64,000 nt of DNA from Litorivita sp050633545 (GCA_050633545.1 JBOEGS010000002.1:62001-126000); one strand, 5' to 3'. Shown: positions 25,572 to 34,739, counted from the stretch's first letter. The notes: generated from the sequence alone by a model not told the origin. Translations and numbers: made by a program.

Positions 25572-26321
25572 ATGCAAAGCCAGCACGCAGACCTCACATG
25601 GCGCGACAGCGGCGTGCCGGTCTCGACCCGTTTCGACGACCCCTACTTCAGCCTCGAAAACGGGTTGGCCGAAACCGCCTATGTGTTTTTGCAAGGCAAC
25701 GGTTTGCCCGAACGCTTTGTGGACGGGTTCCACATTGCCGAGCTTGGCTTTGGCACGGGGCTGAACCTTTTGGCGGCGCTGCGCCTGTGGCGGCAAAGCG
25801 GCGCGCAGGGGCGATTGCATTTCACCTCCTTCGAGGCTTTCCCGATGCAGGCCGCCGAGATGCGCCGCGCCCATCGGGCCTTTGGCGAAATCGCGCAGAT
25901 CAGCGCCGATCTGATGCCCCGCCTCGAAGCCTCGCCAAAGCAGCTCTCGCTGCCCGATCTTGAATTCACCCTCATCGAGGGCGATGCGCGCGAGACCCTG
26001 CCGCATTGGCAAGGCCGCGCCGATGCGTGGTTTCTGGACGGGTTTTCTCCGGCCAAAAACCCCGAGCTATGGGATGCGGCGCTGATGCAGGCGCTTGCCC
26101 GCCGCACCGCCCCGACGGGCATGGCGGCGACCTATACCGCCGCCGGTTTCGTGCGGCGCAATCTGGCCGAGGCAGGGTTTGACGTGCGCCGCATCAAAGG
26201 CTTTGGCCGCAAGCGTCATATGACCACGGCGCAGATGCCCGCCGTGGGTCCAGCCGTGGGTCCAGCCGTCGATCCCGCCGCGCCCCGCCCCAAGGCCGAT
26301 CCGCAAAGCCCGCCCGCATGA
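25572..26321 (+). CDS. mnmD: tRNA (mnm5s2U34)-methyltransferase MnmD
   Basis: A 249-residue SAM-dependent methyltransferase equivalent to the N-terminal half of MnmC. Motif I is IAELGFGTGLNLL near residue 60 and the characteristic FLDGFSPAKNPELW lies near residue 155, with GRKRHMT at the end of the domain. It methylates the aminomethyl group of nm5s2U34 to mnm5s2U34. The last about 30 residues are a Pro/Ala/Val tail encoded partly by a 12-bp repeat. The oxidoreductase half is the divergent gene at 24323-25471. The stop overlaps the EamA transporter start (ATGA). Confidence 0.92.
   Translation: MQSQHADLTWRDSGVPVSTRFDDPYFSLENGLAETAYVFLQGNGLPERFVDGFHIAELGFGTGLNLLAALRLWRQSGAQGRLHFTSFEAFPMQAAEMRRAHRAFGEIAQISADLMPRLEASPKQLSLPDLEFTLIEGDARETLPHWQGRADAWFLDGFSPAKNPELWDAALMQALARRTAPTGMAATYTAAGFVRRNLAEAGFDVRRIKGFGRKRHMTTAQMPAVGPAVGPAVDPAAPRPKADPQSPPA
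26244..26279. repeat. Three 12-bp tandem repeats in the mnmD tail
   Basis: GTGGGTCCAGCC occurs twice in tandem, followed by the degenerate GTCGATCCCGCC. They encode the repeated Val-Gly-Pro-Ala near the C-terminus, outside the methyltransferase domain. Confidence 0.85.
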
Positions 26322-27187
26322 GCGCCGCGCAAAACACCCGCCTCGGGGTGATCTTGATGATCGCCACGACCTTTGTCTTCGCCGCCCAAGACGGGATTTC
26401 GCAATATCTCGTGCGCGAATACAATGTGCGCATGGTGGTGATGATCCGTTATTGGTTCTTCGCGGTTTTCGTCATCGCCGTGGCCAGCGCCAAAGCCGGA
26501 GGCCTGCGCGCCGCCGCCCGCACCGATCAGCCTGTGTTGCAAATCCTGCGCGGCACGCTTCTGGCGGCAGAAATCTGCATCATGGTTTTGGGGTTCAAAC
26601 TGCTCGGGCTGGTGGAAAGCCATGCGGTCTTTGCCTGCTATCCGCTGCTCATCGCGGCGCTGTCCGGGCCGGTCTTGGGCGAGCGCGTCGGATGGCGCAG
26701 ATGGGCGGCCATCGGCGCGGGGTTTGTCGGGGTGATCATCGTCTTGCAACCCGGTTTCGGGGTGTTTCGCCCCGCCGCTGTGATCCCCTTGATCGCCGCC
26801 TTGATGTTCGCGCTTTACGGGCTTTTGACGCGCTATGCCGCCCGCCGCGACAGCGCCGCCACCAGCTTCTTTTGGACCGGCGTGACGGGGGCGGTGGTAT
26901 TGACCGCCGTGGGCATCGGCACATGGGAGCCGATGAGCGCCTATGACTGGCGCTGGATGGCGCTGTTATGCGTGACCGGCGCGCTGGGACATTACCTGTT
27001 GATCCGCTGCTACGAGGTGGCCGAGGCCAGCGCGGTGCAACCCTTTGCCTATCTACAACTGGTCTTTGCTTCGGGCATCGGGGTGATGGTCTTCGGCGAG
27101 ATCGTGCCCCATCACGTCGCCTTGGGCGCGGGCATCATCGTAAGCGCCGGTCTGTTCACCCTGTGGCGCGCACGCCAAGCCGCATAA
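26318..27187 (+). CDS. EamA/DMT superfamily transporter
   Basis: A 289-residue protein with ten predicted membrane helices in two EamA repeats (ILMIATTFVFAAQDGISQYL at the start and YLLIRCYEVAEASAVQPFAYLQLVFASGIGV in the second half, both typical). Members move metabolites such as amino acids, riboflavin or nucleosides; the direction and substrate cannot be told. The ATG overlaps the mnmD stop, so it is translationally coupled to a tRNA-modification gene, probably without functional meaning. Confidence 0.9.
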   Translation: MSAAQNTRLGVILMIATTFVFAAQDGISQYLVREYNVRMVVMIRYWFFAVFVIAVASAKAGGLRAAARTDQPVLQILRGTLLAAEICIMVLGFKLLGLVESHAVFACYPLLIAALSGPVLGERVGWRRWAAIGAGFVGVIIVLQPGFGVFRPAAVIPLIAALMFALYGLLTRYAARRDSAATSFFWTGVTGAVVLTAVGIGTWEPMSAYDWRWMALLCVTGALGHYLLIRCYEVAEASAVQPFAYLQLVFASGIGVMVFGEIVPHHVALGAGIIVSAGLFTLWRARQAA

Positions 27188-27260
27188 GCAGGCGGTAAAG
27201 GGCGGCGCGGAATGCGGGGGCGGCCCCGCCGCGCGCCGCGGCCGGCAATCCCGAAACGCC

Positions 27261-27299
27261 ACCGACGCAATACCGACGTTTTACCGACGTGATACCGAC
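27261..27299. repeat. Four ACCGAC motifs with exact 11-bp period
   Basis: ACCGAC begins at 27261, 27272, 27283 and 27294, each unit 11 bp long, in the gap between the convergent EamA and lytic transglycosylase genes. The spacing is close to one helical turn. No function is evident. Confidence 0.75.
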
Positions 27300-27328
27300 A
27301 GCCGGTTTTGCCCCTTTGCGCCGCCGCG

Positions 27329-29452
27329 TCACTCGCTCGGCGGGCGCAAGCTATGGCCGCTGATCTCCGCGCTGAAGGGCATGGGCAGCGCATCGCCGCC
27401 AAGGCGCGCGCGGTAGACCGGCAAGCTTTCGGCCACCCGCATCACGTAATTTCGGGTCTCGCGAAAGGGGATATGCTCGATCCAGTCGATCATATCGATT
27501 TCCCCTTCCAGCGGATTGCCAAACTCCTCCATCCAGCGGATCGGACGCGAGGGACCTGCGTTGTAAGCCGCTGATATCATGATGACATTTCCGTCAAACC
27601 GCGCCGCCATCTGCGACAGGTATTCGCTGCCCAGCACGGCGTTATAGCGCCAGTCCTGCCCCAGACGGCGCGCGTCATAGGCCAGCCCGAGCCCCTGCGC
27701 CACCTCCTTGGCCGTGGCGGGCATCAATTGCATCAACCCCTGCGCGCCCACGCCGCTGCGCACCCGCGGGTCAAACTCGCTCTCGCGCCGCGCAATCGCC
27801 AAAGCCATCTCCTTGGCCACCGGCAAATCCATGTAACGCATTTCATGCAAAGCATAATATGGCCCCGGCAACACATGCCCCTCGCGCGCCGAGCGCTTGC
27901 CGACCATGACCTGTAGATGCGGGCGGTTCATCGCCTCGAGCATCGCGCCCATCTGTCCGATCTGGGTGCGATCAAGGCTCTCTGCGAGATGGGTATAAAA
28001 CCGTTCGGCCAGCCCGATCTCGCCCGCCTCCAAGGCCGCCCGCGCCACCCGCGCGACAGGGCGCTGCAAAAACTCCGCGCGGCGCCAATCGGCGAATATC
28101 TCATCCCCTGCCAGATCGCTATCGACCGGCAATCCGGCGCGCTCCGCGGCAAGCAGACCGTAAAAGCTGGTTTGATGCTGCGCGCCCAAGACATAGCCCC
28201 GCGCCGCGCGCTGCGTGTCGCCCAAAGCCTCGGCAGCGCGGCCGATCCAATACCCCGCGCGGCCCAATGAAATAGGGGTTTCCACCGCCGCGCGGAAGCG
28301 GTCGAAATGCTCCAGCGCCACGGCCGGTTTATCCATATAACGCAGCGCCAGATAGCCCGCGAGCCACTCCAGATCGGCGTAATTGGCCCCCTCGGACAGC
28401 TGGTGCTGCGCTGCCAGCTGATAGGCCAATTGCGTCTGCCCGCCGCGCATCAACTGCCGCGCCAAGGACCGCCGCTCGCTGGCCCAACGCTCGGGCAGGT
28501 CCAAACCGCCCGCGATCTCGGAGCGCGCCAGCATCAAGGCGGCGGCCTCTTCTGCGGTGCCGCTTTTCATGATCTGGCGAAAGCGGTCATAGGCCAGCCC
28601 CGCATCGCCGCGCTGCGCCGCCGGCAGGGCCGCGATCATCGCATCGGCCCCTGCCGCGCCGCTTTGCACCGCTTGGCGCGCCTTGGCCAAACCCCAATCG
28701 GGCGCGGCGACCAAAGGCTCCATCAAGGCCGCATCCCCCTCAAGCCGGCGCCATAGCGCCATCCGAAGCCGCGCGCCGTGATGGGGGGCGAGCCATGCGC
28801 CATGCCGCTCCAGAAAGCGTTCGTGATCACGGGTGCCAAGATCAAAACTGCGCCACGCATCGGTGACCAGCGCCTCGGCCTTGGCCGCCTGACCCGCCGC
28901 GATCAAAGCCTGCGCATAGCGCAAAACCCCCGCGCCGGTTTGCGGGCCAACACTGCCGTAAAACGCCAAAACCTGCGCATCTTCGGCCATCTCGAAGGCA
29001 GGCTCGGCGCGTTTGCGCAGATACTCCAAACCGGGCCAATCGCCATGTTTTTCAAGGAATACGAGCGTCTCTTCGGCGCTGCCTTGCCCTGCGCGCAGCC
29101 GCACCCATTCGATCAGGTCAGGCCCATGCGGATCGGCGCGTTTGGACAATTCGACCGCATCGGCCCAACGCCCCGCAGAGGCCAGCCGCAGCGCGCTGCC
29201 CAAGGGGCGCGGCGCAAGGCGCGAGGGCGGCGGCGCAATCACGGCGGCCACGGAAATCGGCGCGCTGCCCGCCTCTTGCCCCTGCTGCGCGCTTGATGCC
29301 TGCGGGAGCTGTTGAGGCACGGGCGTAGCTGCAGGCGCGGCCAGTTTCGCGGCGGGCCGCATCATCGGACGCAAGGAGACCGAAACCGCCTCGCCCGCCG
29401 CCCCTTGGGGCAGGCACAGACCGAGCGATATGATGGAGGCGATACGCAACAT
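27329..29452 (-). CDS. slt: Lytic transglycosylase (Slt70-like)
   Basis: A 707-residue periplasmic lytic murein transglycosylase. A signal peptide (MLRIASIISLGLCLPQGAAG) is followed by a Pro/Ala/Gln-rich linker, a long superhelical region of TPR-like helices (about residues 85-530) and the C-terminal SLT domain, with the catalytic Glu in ARRESEFDP and the family motifs GLMQLMPATAKEVA and AAYNAGPSR. It cleaves peptidoglycan glycan strands to 1,6-anhydro products. ATG 29452 has AGGA ten bases upstream. It diverges from dapA. Confidence 0.92.
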   Translation of the reverse strand: MLRIASIISLGLCLPQGAAGEAVSVSLRPMMRPAAKLAAPAATPVPQQLPQASSAQQGQEAGSAPISVAAVIAPPPSRLAPRPLGSALRLASAGRWADAVELSKRADPHGPDLIEWVRLRAGQGSAEETLVFLEKHGDWPGLEYLRKRAEPAFEMAEDAQVLAFYGSVGPQTGAGVLRYAQALIAAGQAAKAEALVTDAWRSFDLGTRDHERFLERHGAWLAPHHGARLRMALWRRLEGDAALMEPLVAAPDWGLAKARQAVQSGAAGADAMIAALPAAQRGDAGLAYDRFRQIMKSGTAEEAAALMLARSEIAGGLDLPERWASERRSLARQLMRGGQTQLAYQLAAQHQLSEGANYADLEWLAGYLALRYMDKPAVALEHFDRFRAAVETPISLGRAGYWIGRAAEALGDTQRAARGYVLGAQHQTSFYGLLAAERAGLPVDSDLAGDEIFADWRRAEFLQRPVARVARAALEAGEIGLAERFYTHLAESLDRTQIGQMGAMLEAMNRPHLQVMVGKRSAREGHVLPGPYYALHEMRYMDLPVAKEMALAIARRESEFDPRVRSGVGAQGLMQLMPATAKEVAQGLGLAYDARRLGQDWRYNAVLGSEYLSQMAARFDGNVIMISAAYNAGPSRPIRWMEEFGNPLEGEIDMIDWIEHIPFRETRNYVMRVAESLPVYRARLGGDALPMPFSAEISGHSLRPPSE

Positions 29453-29614
29453 CTCTTGCAATTCCTGCCAAGGCAAAGGATAGACAGCGCTAATCTAAAG
29501 CTGTGGCCCCCGCCCGTCCATTCACAAACTTGGCAGCGCGCCAAGGGAGGGGTAAGGTCCGCCGCATATCTCTCACGGGCCTGTCGCCCGTCATTTTGAA
29601 AAAAGGAGCGTCAC

Positions 29615-30487
29615 ATGTTGAAAGGGTCAATGCCCGCACTGGTCACGCCGTTCAAAAACGGCGAGCTGGATCTGGAGACGCTGAAAAAGCTGGTCGAATG
29701 GCACATCGGCGAAGGCACACATGGCCTTGTCCCTGTGGGCACCACCGGCGAGAGCCCCACCCTGACCCACCGCGAACATGAAACCGTGGTCGAGGAAGTC
29801 GTGCGCGCCGCCGCTGGCCGTGTGCCCGTTGTGGCAGGCGCAGGCAGCAACAATACGCTCGAATCGATCCGCTTGATCCAGCACGCCGAAAAAGTCGGCG
29901 CGACGGCGGCTTTGGTCGTCACGCCCTATTACAACAAACCGACGCAGCGCGGTTTGATCGCGCATTTCACCGCTGTGCATGATTGCTGCACCCTGCCGAT
30001 CGTGATCTACAACATCCCTGGCCGCTCGGTGATCGACATGACCCCCGATACGATGGGCGAATTGGCAAAACTGCCGCGCATCATCGCGGTCAAGGATGCC
30101 ACCGGCGATCTGGCCCGCGTCTGTATGCAGCGCATGACCTGCGGCGCGGATTTCATCCAATTGTCGGGCGAAGACCCCACGGCGCACGGGTTCAACGCGC
30201 AAGGCGGCACCGGCTGCATTTCGGTCACCGCCAATGTCGCGCCGCGCCTATGCGCCGATCTGCAAAACGCCTGCGCGGCGGGGGATTATGCGAAAGCCTT
30301 GGAAATTCAGGACAAATTGATGCCGCTGCACAAGGCGATCTTTACCGAGCCAGGTGTTGTGGGGGTCAAATACGCCATGTCGCTTTTGGGGCTGTGCGGC
30401 GATGAAGTGCGCTTGCCGCTCACCGGCCTGTCGGACGCAACGAAGGTCTTGGTCAAAGACGCGATGGTGCACGCGGGCCTTTTGTAA
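29615..30487 (+). CDS. dapA: 4-hydroxy-tetrahydrodipicolinate synthase
   Basis: A 290-residue DapA of the usual length. It condenses pyruvate with aspartate semialdehyde in lysine and diaminopimelate synthesis. The N-terminal signature GTTGESPTL, the YYNKPTQRGLIAHF segment with the catalytic Tyr, and the Schiff-base Lys in IIAVKDATGD are present. AAAGGAG lies seven bases upstream of the ATG. A strong terminator follows at 30505-30545. Confidence 0.97.
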   Translation: MLKGSMPALVTPFKNGELDLETLKKLVEWHIGEGTHGLVPVGTTGESPTLTHREHETVVEEVVRAAAGRVPVVAGAGSNNTLESIRLIQHAEKVGATAALVVTPYYNKPTQRGLIAHFTAVHDCCTLPIVIYNIPGRSVIDMTPDTMGELAKLPRIIAVKDATGDLARVCMQRMTCGADFIQLSGEDPTAHGFNAQGGTGCISVTANVAPRLCADLQNACAAGDYAKALEIQDKLMPLHKAIFTEPGVVGVKYAMSLLGLCGDEVRLPLTGLSDATKVLVKDAMVHAGLL

Positions 30488-30504
30488 GCCGCTGCAATAT
30501 CGAC

Positions 30505-30545
30505 AAAAAAGCCCCGCCAGAGCGATCCGGCGGGGCTTTTGTTTT
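30505..30545. terminator. Bidirectional rho-independent terminator
   Basis: A 12-bp stem, AAAAGCCCCGCC and GGCGGGGCTTTT, with A-rich and T-rich flanks lies between convergent dapA and the aminotransferase gene, and can work on both strands. Confidence 0.93.
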
Positions 30546-30563
30546 GGGCGCTGCGGCGCAAAA

Positions 30564-31748
30564 TTAAATGCCGACCTCGATGATCGCCTTGGCCAGGATC
30601 GGCACCGTATGGGCATTCAGACCCGCGATATTCATGCGGCTGTCGCCGACCATGTAAATCCCGTGCTCGCTGCGCAGTTTCTCGACCAGTTCGGGCGCCG
30701 CGCCAAGGCGCGAGAACATGCCGCGATGCTCGGCCAGAAATCCGAAACGGTCCGACCCCGACAGGCGCTGCAATTCGCCGGCCAGATCGGCGCGCAGGCC
30801 CAGCATGGAGCCGCGCACCTGCTCCAGCTCCGCCGCCCAATCGGCGCGCAGGGCCTCGTCTTGCAAGATCATCGTCACCACCCGCGCGCCATGATCGGGC
30901 GGGAAGGAATAGTTTTGACGGTTCAAGAAAGCCAATGTGCCTTGGGTCACGGCGCGCAATCCGCTGTCTTGGCCGATGGCCATCAACAGCCCCGTGCGCT
31001 CGCGGTAAACGCCGAAATTCTTCGAACAACTCGCCGCGATCAAACATTCGGGCACCGAGGACGCGAGCAAACGTGTCGCCGCCGCATCTGCCTCAAGCCC
31101 GTCGCCAAAGCCTTGGTAGGCGATGTCGATCATCGGCACCGCGCCTTTGGCGTTGAGCACATCAATGACCTCTTGCCATTGGGTGAGGTTCAAGTTCGCA
31201 CCGGTCGGGTTGTGGCAACAGCCGTGCAGCAACACCACATCGCCCGCGCGCAGCCCGCCCAGATCGGCGATCATTCCGGCGAAATCCACGCCGCGCGTCT
31301 CGGCGTCGAAATAGCGGTAGGGCACTGCCTCCATCCCCAGATATTTGAGGATGCTCAAATGGTTGGGCCATGTCGGATCAGAGACAAACACCCGCGCATC
31401 GGGGTTGGCCAGACGGATCATCTCGAAGGCTTGGCGCACCGCGCCGGTGCCGCCCGGTGTGGCGGCGGCGGCAATATTGGCGCGCCCCACCGCATCGCCC
31501 AAGATCAGATCGATCATCGCATCCGAAAACTCCAGCGCGCCGAGCAGGCCGACATAGGCTTTGCTTTGCTGCTCTTCGACAAGGCGGCGCTCGGCGGCTT
31601 TGACCGCGCGCATCACCGGCGTATTGCCCGAGGCATCCTTGTAGACGCCGACGCCAAGGTCGATCTTGGTCTCGCGCGGATCGTCCTTATACATCTGCAT
31701 CAGGGCGAGGATTTTATCCGCCGGTTGTTCTTTGAGGTTGGAAAACAT
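30564..31748 (-). CDS. Aromatic/aspartate aminotransferase (class I PLP)
   Basis: A 394-residue class I aminotransferase of the AspC/TyrB group. It begins MFSNLKEQPADKILALMQMY, with the family's IDLGVGVYKD; the cofactor-contacting HGCCHNPTGANL and DIAYQGFGDGL follow, then the PLP-binding Lys in SCSKNFGVYRERTG. It transfers amino groups between aspartate or aromatic amino acids and 2-oxoglutarate. Its ATG overlaps the TGA of the sulfurtransferase gene (TGATG), so the two form an operon, which fits the possible route from cysteine to 3-mercaptopyruvate by transamination. Confidence 0.93.
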   Translation of the reverse strand: MFSNLKEQPADKILALMQMYKDDPRETKIDLGVGVYKDASGNTPVMRAVKAAERRLVEEQQSKAYVGLLGALEFSDAMIDLILGDAVGRANIAAAATPGGTGAVRQAFEMIRLANPDARVFVSDPTWPNHLSILKYLGMEAVPYRYFDAETRGVDFAGMIADLGGLRAGDVVLLHGCCHNPTGANLNLTQWQEVIDVLNAKGAVPMIDIAYQGFGDGLEADAAATRLLASSVPECLIAASCSKNFGVYRERTGLLMAIGQDSGLRAVTQGTLAFLNRQNYSFPPDHGARVVTMILQDEALRADWAAELEQVRGSMLGLRADLAGELQRLSGSDRFGFLAEHRGMFSRLGAAPELVEKLRSEHGIYMVGDSRMNIAGLNAHTVPILAKAIIEVGI

Positions 31749-32605
31749 CACGCTTCTCCCGTGGCGACGGGGAGGGTGGGGAACATCCCCCATTCGGCCC
31801 ATGACCCGTCATATACTGCGTAGTCGGATTTGCCCAAACGCTCCAGCGCGAGGCAGATCACCGCCGCCGTCACGCCCGATCCGCAACTGGCGATCACCGG
31901 TTTATCCATATCGACGCCCGCGCCCTCAAAGGCCAATTTCAGCCCCGCAGGCCCTTTCAAAGTGCCCGCCGAGGACAGAAGATCGGCAAAGGGCAGGCTT
32001 TTTGCGCCCGGAATATGGCCGCGGCGCAGCCCCGCGCGCGGCTCGTCCACCTCGCCGCGAAACCGCTCGGCAGAGCGCGCATCGATAATCTCGTAATCGC
32101 CCAGCTTGGAGGCCGCAGAGACCTGCGTGACGTCTTTGACCAGATGGTTTTGCCGCCGCACCGTCATATGGCGGTCGCGCACGATCGGGGCCATGTCTTC
32201 GGTCGCGCGGCCCTCGGCCACCCATTTAGGCAAACCGCCGTCCAGAACCGCCACGTCGTTTTGGCCCATCAGCTTGAACAGCCACCACACCCGCGGCGCA
32301 GAGAAAATGCCTTGGCTGTCGTAGACCACGACCTGATGCCCGTCGCCCACGCCCATGGCCCGCATCCGCGACATGAATTTTTCGACCGGCGGCACCATAT
32401 GCGGCAGGTCCGAGCGCAGATCGCTGACTTCGTCGATGTCAAAAAACCGCGCGCCCGGAATATGGGCCTGCGCATATTCGGCGCGCGCGTCGCGCTCGAC
32501 ACCGGGCAGGAAATAGCTGGCGTCCAGCACCCTGATATCGGGGTCTTTTAGGTGCTGTGCCAGCCATTCGGTCGAGACCAGCACCTGTGGATCATCGCTT
32601 GCCAT
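31748..32605 (-). CDS. sseA: 3-mercaptopyruvate sulfurtransferase
   Basis: A 285-residue two-domain rhodanese. The active site is Cys241 in the loop CGSGVTA, which is the mercaptopyruvate type rather than the CRKGVTA-like loop of thiosulfate sulfurtransferases. The N-terminal rhodanese domain (DASYFLPG, HIPGARFFDIDEVSD) is catalytically inactive, as usual. ATG 32605 has GGAG eight bases upstream. The downstream aminotransferase overlaps it, so 3-mercaptopyruvate made by transamination of cysteine could be handed over. Confidence 0.92.
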   Translation of the reverse strand: MASDDPQVLVSTEWLAQHLKDPDIRVLDASYFLPGVERDARAEYAQAHIPGARFFDIDEVSDLRSDLPHMVPPVEKFMSRMRAMGVGDGHQVVVYDSQGIFSAPRVWWLFKLMGQNDVAVLDGGLPKWVAEGRATEDMAPIVRDRHMTVRRQNHLVKDVTQVSAASKLGDYEIIDARSAERFRGEVDEPRAGLRRGHIPGAKSLPFADLLSSAGTLKGPAGLKLAFEGAGVDMDKPVIASCGSGVTAAVICLALERLGKSDYAVYDGSWAEWGMFPTLPVATGEA

Positions 32606-32750
32606 CTGTCGGGCTCCCATGATCAATCTTTGAGGTTTCGCAAAAGTCCCGCCCTTGCTACGCGGCTTGGGCCGCTCGCGCAAGCGGGGGCCGCGCCCGA
32701 AACGGGGTCGATTGCATGGAAAATGGTCGCAGATCGAAGGCGCGGCGCGC

Positions 32751-33227
32751 CTATTCGCCGTGGCGCAGCAAACGCGCCTTCTGACGGCCCCAATCGCGCT
32801 TGGCCTCGGTGGCGCGCTTGTCGTGGTTTTTCTTGCCCTTGGCGATGCCGATTTTCAGCTTCACCATGCCGCGGTGGTTGAAATACATCACCAATGGCAC
32901 CAGCGTCATGCCCTTGCGGTTGGTCGCCGCCCAAAGCCGCGCCAGTTCCTTGCGCGAGACCAATAATTTGCGGCGGCGGCGCTCTTCATGTTTGAACTGT
33001 TTGGCCTGTTTGTAGGGCGCGATATAGCCGTTCACGAGCCACAATTCGCCGTTGTCCACGGTGGCATAGCTTTCGGCGATGTTCGATCCGCCCGCGCGCA
33101 GCGATTTGACCTCGGACCCTTCAAGCATGATGCCGCATTCGAGGTCTTCCTCGATCGCATAGTCATAGCGCGCGCGCCGGTTTTCGGCGATCACCTTGTA
33201 ATTGGGGTCTGTCTTTGGTTTGGCCAT
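32751..33227 (-). CDS. smpB: SsrA-binding protein SmpB
   Basis: A 158-residue SmpB, which brings tmRNA to stalled ribosomes for trans-translation. The conserved core (IAENRRARYDYAIEEDLECGIMLEGSEVKSLR is split across strands 1-3), YIAPY, HEERRRRKLLVSRKEL and the C-terminal GIAKGKKNHDKR tail are all present. No ssrA gene was seen in the window. The length and the Met at 33227 match the family. Confidence 0.97.
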   Translation of the reverse strand: MAKPKTDPNYKVIAENRRARYDYAIEEDLECGIMLEGSEVKSLRAGGSNIAESYATVDNGELWLVNGYIAPYKQAKQFKHEERRRRKLLVSRKELARLWAATNRKGMTLVPLVMYFNHRGMVKLKIGIAKGKKNHDKRATEAKRDWGRQKARLLRHGE

Positions 33228-33331
33228 GGGGCTGGTGTCTATCTGCCCTTGAGGGCGCTGTCTATATGGCTTGCATATGTAGGCGCGCAGACCGCAAAAC
33301 CCAAGAGCCCGTCTTGCCAAAGCCTCGCTTT

Positions 33332-33369
33332 GGCAGCGCCCGAACCGCCCCAACGGGGCGGGCGCTGCC
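33332..33369 (-). terminator. Hairpin downstream of the purine permease gene
   Basis: GGCAGCGCCC and GGGCGCTGCC form outer arms around an inner CCGCCCC/GGGGCGG stem. It lies 20 bases after the permease stop. There is no T-run, so it may act as a barrier or repeat element; a related hairpin is at 38039-38067. Confidence 0.65.
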
Positions 33370-33389
33370 CTATGTGTTCGGTCAGCCGA

Positions 33390-34739
33390 TCAATCGAGGT
33401 CTTGCGGCAAAACCAGATTGAGGATGATCGACAAAGCCGCCGCAGGCAGCAAGCCCGAGGTGAGCAAGATTTGCACCGTCTTGGAGGTGTGCTGAAGCGC
33501 CTCGGGCACCAGTTGCAATCCAAAGCCCACCGACAAGGAGATCGCAAAGATCACCATATTGCGGCGGTTCCAGTTCACATCCGACAGCATGTTGATACCC
33601 GCTGCGGCCACCATGCCGAACATGACGATCACGCCGCCGCCCAGCACATTGATCGGCACCGTCGCAACAATCGCGCCGAATTTCGGGATCAACCCGCAAA
33701 CAATCAAGAACAGCGCCCCGATGGTCACCACATTGCGGCTCATCACGCCCGTCATCGAAATCAGCCCGACGTTCTGGCTGAACGAGGTGTTGGGCAGAGC
33801 GCCAAAGACACCGGCGATTGCCGATCCCAAACCATCGGCAAAGGTCGCGCCTTGGATTTCCTTGTCGGTCGCTTCGCGGCCTGCGCCGCCTTTGGTCACG
33901 CCCGACACATCGCCCACGGTTTCAATCGCCGAAATCACCGCCATGAAACACATGCCCACGATGGTCGCCACGTTGAATTCAATGCCCCATTTGAACGGCA
34001 TGGGCGGTGCGAACATCGCCGCGCGGCCAACGTTGGCAAAGCTGACCTGCCCCATCAGATAGGCGACGATATAGCCCGCGATCAGCCCCAAAAGCACCGA
34101 GGCCACGGACCAGAGCCCCTTGGTGAAAAAGCTGAAAAACAGCGAGACGGCAATCACGACCAAAGCCGGCAGCCACATCGCCAGCGTGCCGAACTCCGGC
34201 TTGCCGATTTTCGGCACGCCGCCCGCCGCATATTGGATCCCGACCTTGAGCAGCGCCAGACCGATCATCAAAACGATCAACCCCGTCACCAAAGGCGGCA
34301 GCGCAAAGCGGATGCGCCCGATCACCGTGCCGAGCAGGAAATGGAAAATCCCGCCGATCACGATGCCGGTCATCAACCCCGACAGCCCTGCGGCCCCCTG
34401 CCCCGCCACGGCCGGAATCATCACCGGCAAAAAGGCAAAGCTCGTGCCTTGCACAATCGGCAAACGCGCGCCCACGGGGCCCATGCCGATGGTTTGGAAC
34501 AAGGTCGCGATGCCCGCAAACAGCATCGACATCTGGATCATATAGATCAGGTTCGGAAACTCCGGCGAGTTCGAACCAAACCCGAACCCCGCCGCGCCCG
34601 CGACGATGATCGCGGGGGTGACGTTGCTGGCAAACATGGCCAGAACGTGTTGAATGCCCAAGGGCACCGCTTGCGCCATTGGCGGCGTATAATTGGGATC
34701 GCGCAGCTGATCTGGCGTCCCGAGGCTTGCGTTACTCAT
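33390..34739 (-). CDS. NCS2 family xanthine/urate permease
   Basis: A 449-residue NCS2 transporter with about 14 membrane helices. Family motifs are the QHVLAMF segment in helix 1, ISAIETVGD in helix 8 (the substrate Glu and Asp), and the NTSFSQNVGLISMTGV segment of the uric acid/xanthine branch. It imports purine bases with protons or sodium. The operon context with allA, ureidoglycine aminohydrolase and allantoinase makes urate or xanthine the likely substrate. ATGGGAGA lies just upstream of the ATG. Confidence 0.92.
   Translation of the reverse strand: MSNASLGTPDQLRDPNYTPPMAQAVPLGIQHVLAMFASNVTPAIIVAGAAGFGFGSNSPEFPNLIYMIQMSMLFAGIATLFQTIGMGPVGARLPIVQGTSFAFLPVMIPAVAGQGAAGLSGLMTGIVIGGIFHFLLGTVIGRIRFALPPLVTGLIVLMIGLALLKVGIQYAAGGVPKIGKPEFGTLAMWLPALVVIAVSLFFSFFTKGLWSVASVLLGLIAGYIVAYLMGQVSFANVGRAAMFAPPMPFKWGIEFNVATIVGMCFMAVISAIETVGDVSGVTKGGAGREATDKEIQGATFADGLGSAIAGVFGALPNTSFSQNVGLISMTGVMSRNVVTIGALFLIVCGLIPKFGAIVATVPINVLGGGVIVMFGMVAAAGINMLSDVNWNRRNMVIFAISLSVGFGLQLVPEALQHTSKTVQILLTSGLLPAAALSIILNLVLPQDLD

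Noticed and set aside
27261..27304. Iterons of a replication origin
   Set aside because: No replication initiator gene and no AT-rich region are nearby; the motif is short.
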